Shown piece after piece: positions 61,392 through 64,000 of a DNA stretch of 64,000 bases. The notes below the pieces were generated by a model. It was not told the origin of the DNA. It made no database searches and saw only the letters and a list, made by a program, of their open reading frames with translations. A program made the translations under genes and the position numbers. Each line of letters begins with the position of its first letter. Position 1 is the stretch's first letter. This DNA is from Oceanimonas sp052119705 (GTDB taxonomy: Bacteria; Pseudomonadota; Gammaproteobacteria; Enterobacterales; Aeromonadaceae): the NCBI RefSeq assembly GCF_052119705.1, contig NZ_JBGQOP010000008.1, positions 62,001 to 126,000 of the forward strand, in the 5' to 3' direction.

Positions 61392-63236
61392 ATGACGCTG
61401 CCCCATACTGGCGCAATCTTACGTAAAGCTCACACTCGCACAGCCATGAGTATCTTAGGCACAGGCTTACTGCTAACAACCTCAGTATTCGCCGGTGTAC
61501 CGATAGCGGCAACACCACCCAATGTTGACTCATTTACTGTTTCTCCTTTGTCTCTGGCTGCTAACGCATCAGGCGTGGCAGATACCTTGTATACCAATGG
61601 CGACATTCTCACCATGCAGGGTGACCAACCTCAGTATGTAGAAGCGCTCGCGGTGCAGGCAGGAAACATACAACAAACAGGCACGCGCCTTGAGCTAGAA
61701 GCCCTGCAAGGCCCCAACACGCAAATTGTAGACCTCGATGGCAAAACGCTGATGCCCGGCTTTATCGATGCCCATAGCCATTTTATGTTTGCCTTGAACA
61801 TGGTTAATCAAGTGAATGTGGCAAACCCACCTGTGGGAGAGGTAATCAGTCTGGCAAGCTTACTCGACCAGTTGGATGCGTTTCAGCAAGCACGCCAGAT
61901 CCCAGAAGGCGGCTGGCTGATTGGCTGGGGCTATGATCACATGGGGTTGGCTGAGCAGCGTCACCTCACTAAATTAGATCTCGACGCGCGCTTTCCCAAT
62001 CATAAGGTGCTACTTATCCATGTTTCTGGTCACGGCGCCGTCCTCAATTCGCAAGCCTTGAGCTGGGCTAAGATAGATGCCGATACGCCAACACCCGAGG
62101 GCGGCATTATTGCCCGCCTGCCCAATAGCCAGGAGCCAGCCGGCCTGCTGATGGAAACCGCCTATCTGCCCGTGTTTGCTAATTTACCTAAAGCCAGTAC
62201 CGCGGAGCAATTGGCGTTAATGGATGCGGCCCAGCAGATGTATGCCAGCCAAGGTTATACCCACGCTCAAGAAGGCTTTAGCCATGTGGCCGATGCAGAT
62301 TTTTTAATGCAAGCCGCGGCAGAAAATCGCGTCTATCTGGATATCGCCTCCTTACTCAACTTTACCGAACTGGATACTTGGCTAAACAACCCTAAATATA
62401 CACTGGGTACCTATCAAAACGGCGTTAAGTTACAAGGCATTAAGATTACTCAAGATGGCTCACCACAAGGCAAAACCGCCTATATGAGCACACCCTATTT
62501 AACCGGTGGCCCAGATGGCGAGACAGATTGGCGCGGCGAAACGACTGTGCCCTATCCGACCTTTGCCAACATTGTGAAAACTGCGGTGGACAATAAGGTA
62601 CAAGTCTTTATTCATGCCAATGGCGATGCCACTATCGACCAAGCCATTAAGGCCATAGATGCCGCAGGCCTGACCGCTAAAGATGATGCGCGGACCGTGG
62701 TGATTCATTCGCAGTTTCAGCGCCCAGAGCAGTTGGATGACTATGTGCGGTTAGGCATTAGTCCGTCGTATTTTAGTAACCACGTCTATTTTTGGGGCGA
62801 TGTGCATATCGAAAATATGGGCCTTGAAAAAGCCAGCTTTATCAGCCCATTGATGTCGGCCAACGCCAAAGGTTTAGTTACCTCAAATCACACCGACTTT
62901 AATGTGACGCCACTCGATCCCCTGTTTGTGTTGTGGACTGCCATAACACGGGAAACGCGTAATGGCGTTATTTTAGGAGCCGACCAACGTGCGAATGCCT
63001 ACACAGCACTGCAAGCCTTAACCACTGGGCCGGCCTATCAAATTTTTGAAGAGGAACGCAAAGGTAAACTCAAGGCCGGATTATTAGCGGACTTAGTGGT
63101 GTTAGATAAAAATCCACTCAAAGTGCCAGTGAGCGAAATTCGCGAGATCAAGGTGTTAGAAACCATAAAGGCGGGGCGCACTATTTATCCTCAACCGGCA
63201 GTTAAAGCCGAGCTATCGCCCAAAGCCAGCTTATAA
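61392..63236 (+). CDS. Exported amidohydrolase (YtcJ / Amidohydro_3 type)
   Basis: 614 residues with a signal peptide (about 1-34, TTSVFA). Metal-binding HxH in GFIDAHSHFMF, mid motif LIHVSGHGAVLNSQALS, later IHANGDATID and VIHSQFQRPEQ histidines, and the C-terminal KAGLLADLVVLDKNP. The YtcJ family hydrolyses amides or formyl groups; substrate unknown. The usual late aspartate motif reads TSNHTDF here. AAAGGAT precedes ATG 61392. Leader with direct repeats. Confidence 0.9.
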   Translation: MTLPHTGAILRKAHTRTAMSILGTGLLLTTSVFAGVPIAATPPNVDSFTVSPLSLAANASGVADTLYTNGDILTMQGDQPQYVEALAVQAGNIQQTGTRLELEALQGPNTQIVDLDGKTLMPGFIDAHSHFMFALNMVNQVNVANPPVGEVISLASLLDQLDAFQQARQIPEGGWLIGWGYDHMGLAEQRHLTKLDLDARFPNHKVLLIHVSGHGAVLNSQALSWAKIDADTPTPEGGIIARLPNSQEPAGLLMETAYLPVFANLPKASTAEQLALMDAAQQMYASQGYTHAQEGFSHVADADFLMQAAAENRVYLDIASLLNFTELDTWLNNPKYTLGTYQNGVKLQGIKITQDGSPQGKTAYMSTPYLTGGPDGETDWRGETTVPYPTFANIVKTAVDNKVQVFIHANGDATIDQAIKAIDAAGLTAKDDARTVVIHSQFQRPEQLDDYVRLGISPSYFSNHVYFWGDVHIENMGLEKASFISPLMSANAKGLVTSNHTDFNVTPLDPLFVLWTAITRETRNGVILGADQRANAYTALQALTTGPAYQIFEEERKGKLKAGLLADLVVLDKNPLKVPVSEIREIKVLETIKAGRTIYPQPAVKAELSPKASL

Positions 63237-63248
63237 TTGAAATGCAAT

Positions 63249-63286
63249 AAAAAGCCCCGAGCAGCATGGCTGGTCGGGGCTTTTTT
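63249..63286. terminator. Bidirectional terminator between amidohydrolase and purK
   Basis: AAAAAGCCCCGA, 13-nt loop, TCGGGGCTTTTTT, serving the convergent genes. Confidence 0.87.
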
Positions 63287-63314
63287 GTGCGCCTTAACTG
63301 ACAAGCAGCAGAAG

Positions 63315-64000
63315 TTAATCCAGCTGGCTGCGCAGCCAGTTAAGGACTTCTACATACGTCACCGGCAGCATAGTTTGCAGCATATCGAGTGCGGCTTTGG
63401 TGTCGGCATGATTGTCGAGGCAGAAGTTAATGTGCCCCACTTTGCGCGCCACCCGCACTTCTTTGCCGTACCAATACAGCTCGGCGCCGGGTACGGTCAG
63501 CCAAGCGTCTTGATAATCTACGCCCACTAAATTCACCATCACGCTGGTGTTTTTAACGGTGGGTTGCACTAGCGGCAAGGTGGCCACGGCGCGTAAATGC
63601 GCCTCGAACTGGCTAATATTGGCACCAGCTTGGGTCCAATGGCCGCTGTTGTGCACCCGAGGTGCCAGCTCGTTCACCAACAGTGTATCGCCCAATCTGA
63701 AGCATTCCATGGCCATCACGCCCACGTAGTCCAGATGGTTCATCAGCTTACCCAGCATTTGCTCGGCCTTGGCTTGCAAGTGCGCGAGGCGCGCCAATGG
63801 CGCCACAGAGCCGAGTAAGATGCCGTCTACGTGCAAGTTTAAAGTCAGCGGATAAAAGAAACATTGGCCATCACGGCCGCGCATGCCCACTACCGACATT
63901 TCTTCGTCGAAGTCGATGGCTTGCTCGGCGATGCACTCTTGATGCCAATCTTGAGGCACCGCATCGCGACCCGGCTCGCGCAGCCAATGTTGGCCACGGC
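63315..64000 (-). CDS. purK: N5-carboxyaminoimidazole ribonucleotide synthase PurK, C-terminal part (cut by window edge)
   Basis: ATP-grasp enzyme of purine synthesis that carboxylates AIR with bicarbonate and ATP. About 228 residues are present, from RGQHWLRE at the edge (the ATP-binding RGQ segment) through SVVGMRGRDGQCFFYPLTLNLHVDGIL and VNELAPRVHNSGHWT, the catalytic core, to the PurK C-terminal domain. Frame is open to the window edge; the remaining third, and probably purE, lies beyond. A shorter GTG start inside the window is not real. Confidence 0.95.
   Translation of the reverse strand, partial: RGQHWLREPGRDAVPQDWHQECIAEQAIDFDEEMSVVGMRGRDGQCFFYPLTLNLHVDGILLGSVAPLARLAHLQAKAEQMLGKLMNHLDYVGVMAMECFRLGDTLLVNELAPRVHNSGHWTQAGANISQFEAHLRAVATLPLVQPTVKNTSVMVNLVGVDYQDAWLTVPGAELYWYGKEVRVARKVGHINFCLDNHADTKAALDMLQTMLPVTYVEVLNWLRSQLD

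Noticed and set aside
63237..63530. Plus-strand frame after the amidohydrolase
   Set aside because: It starts at the amidohydrolase stop, passes through the terminator and lies antisense to purK.

Overview
The window looks like chromosomal DNA of a marine gammaproteobacterium, most likely of the Aeromonadales (Oceanisphaera/Oceanimonas type). This is inferred from protein similarity to E. coli, Shewanella and Aeromonas homologues, from gene order (lapA-lapB beside ihfB, rpsA and cmk; yccA, yccS and tusE together; queC-queD-queE) and from roughly balanced base composition. Both edges cut genes: an NhaC-type antiporter on the left and purK on the right.

Layout. 1-8.2 kb: hns, pyrF, lapBA, ihfB, rpsA, cmk and ribA. 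8.5-17.5 kb: an SDR enzyme, a RluA-type pseudouridine synthase, tRNA-Ser(UGA), yccA, yccS, tusE, grxD, sodB and pykA, the last with a perfect FNR-type box far upstream. 17.6-21.2 kb: fadE behind a PsrA-like TetR gene carrying its own operator-like box, then a 51-codon ybaM-like gene. 21.5-28.9 kb: speA, a Rdx-fold protein, folE, moeA and queCDE, with a clear preQ1-I riboswitch before queC. 29-34.2 kb: ppsA with divergent ppsR, then a purine permease. 34.9-39.5 kb: an arsenosugar-type operon (arsS, two glycosyltransferases, a fatty-acid hydroxylase-like gene) divergent from mtnK. 39.6-46 kb: a TVP38-FAD oxidoreductase fusion, a c-type cytochrome embedded in cysteine hexapeptide repeats with a His-rich partner, and ovoA. 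46.2-64 kb: mostly single genes for nucleosides, a sugar dehydrogenase, antiport, cobalamin, stress and transport, plus one integron-like cassette with an attC site.

The most unusual feature is in the gaps. At least a dozen intergenic sites carry short degenerate tandem arrays whose unit differs from site to site but whose period is 7 bp. They sit mostly at gene 3' ends and often as inverted pairs. In parallel, several proteins contain 15-bp or 12-bp in-frame tandem duplications. Three MITE-like or palindromic elements are present, one with Tn5/IS50-like ends inserted into a heptad array.

Best candidates for undescribed biology: (1) the cysteine-hexapeptide cytochrome and its His-rich partner beside ovoA, (2) the heptad arrays, (3) the lone attC cassette, (4) the arsenosugar operon coupled to a hydroxylase. 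Functions are read from motifs and memory of families; no database search was run.
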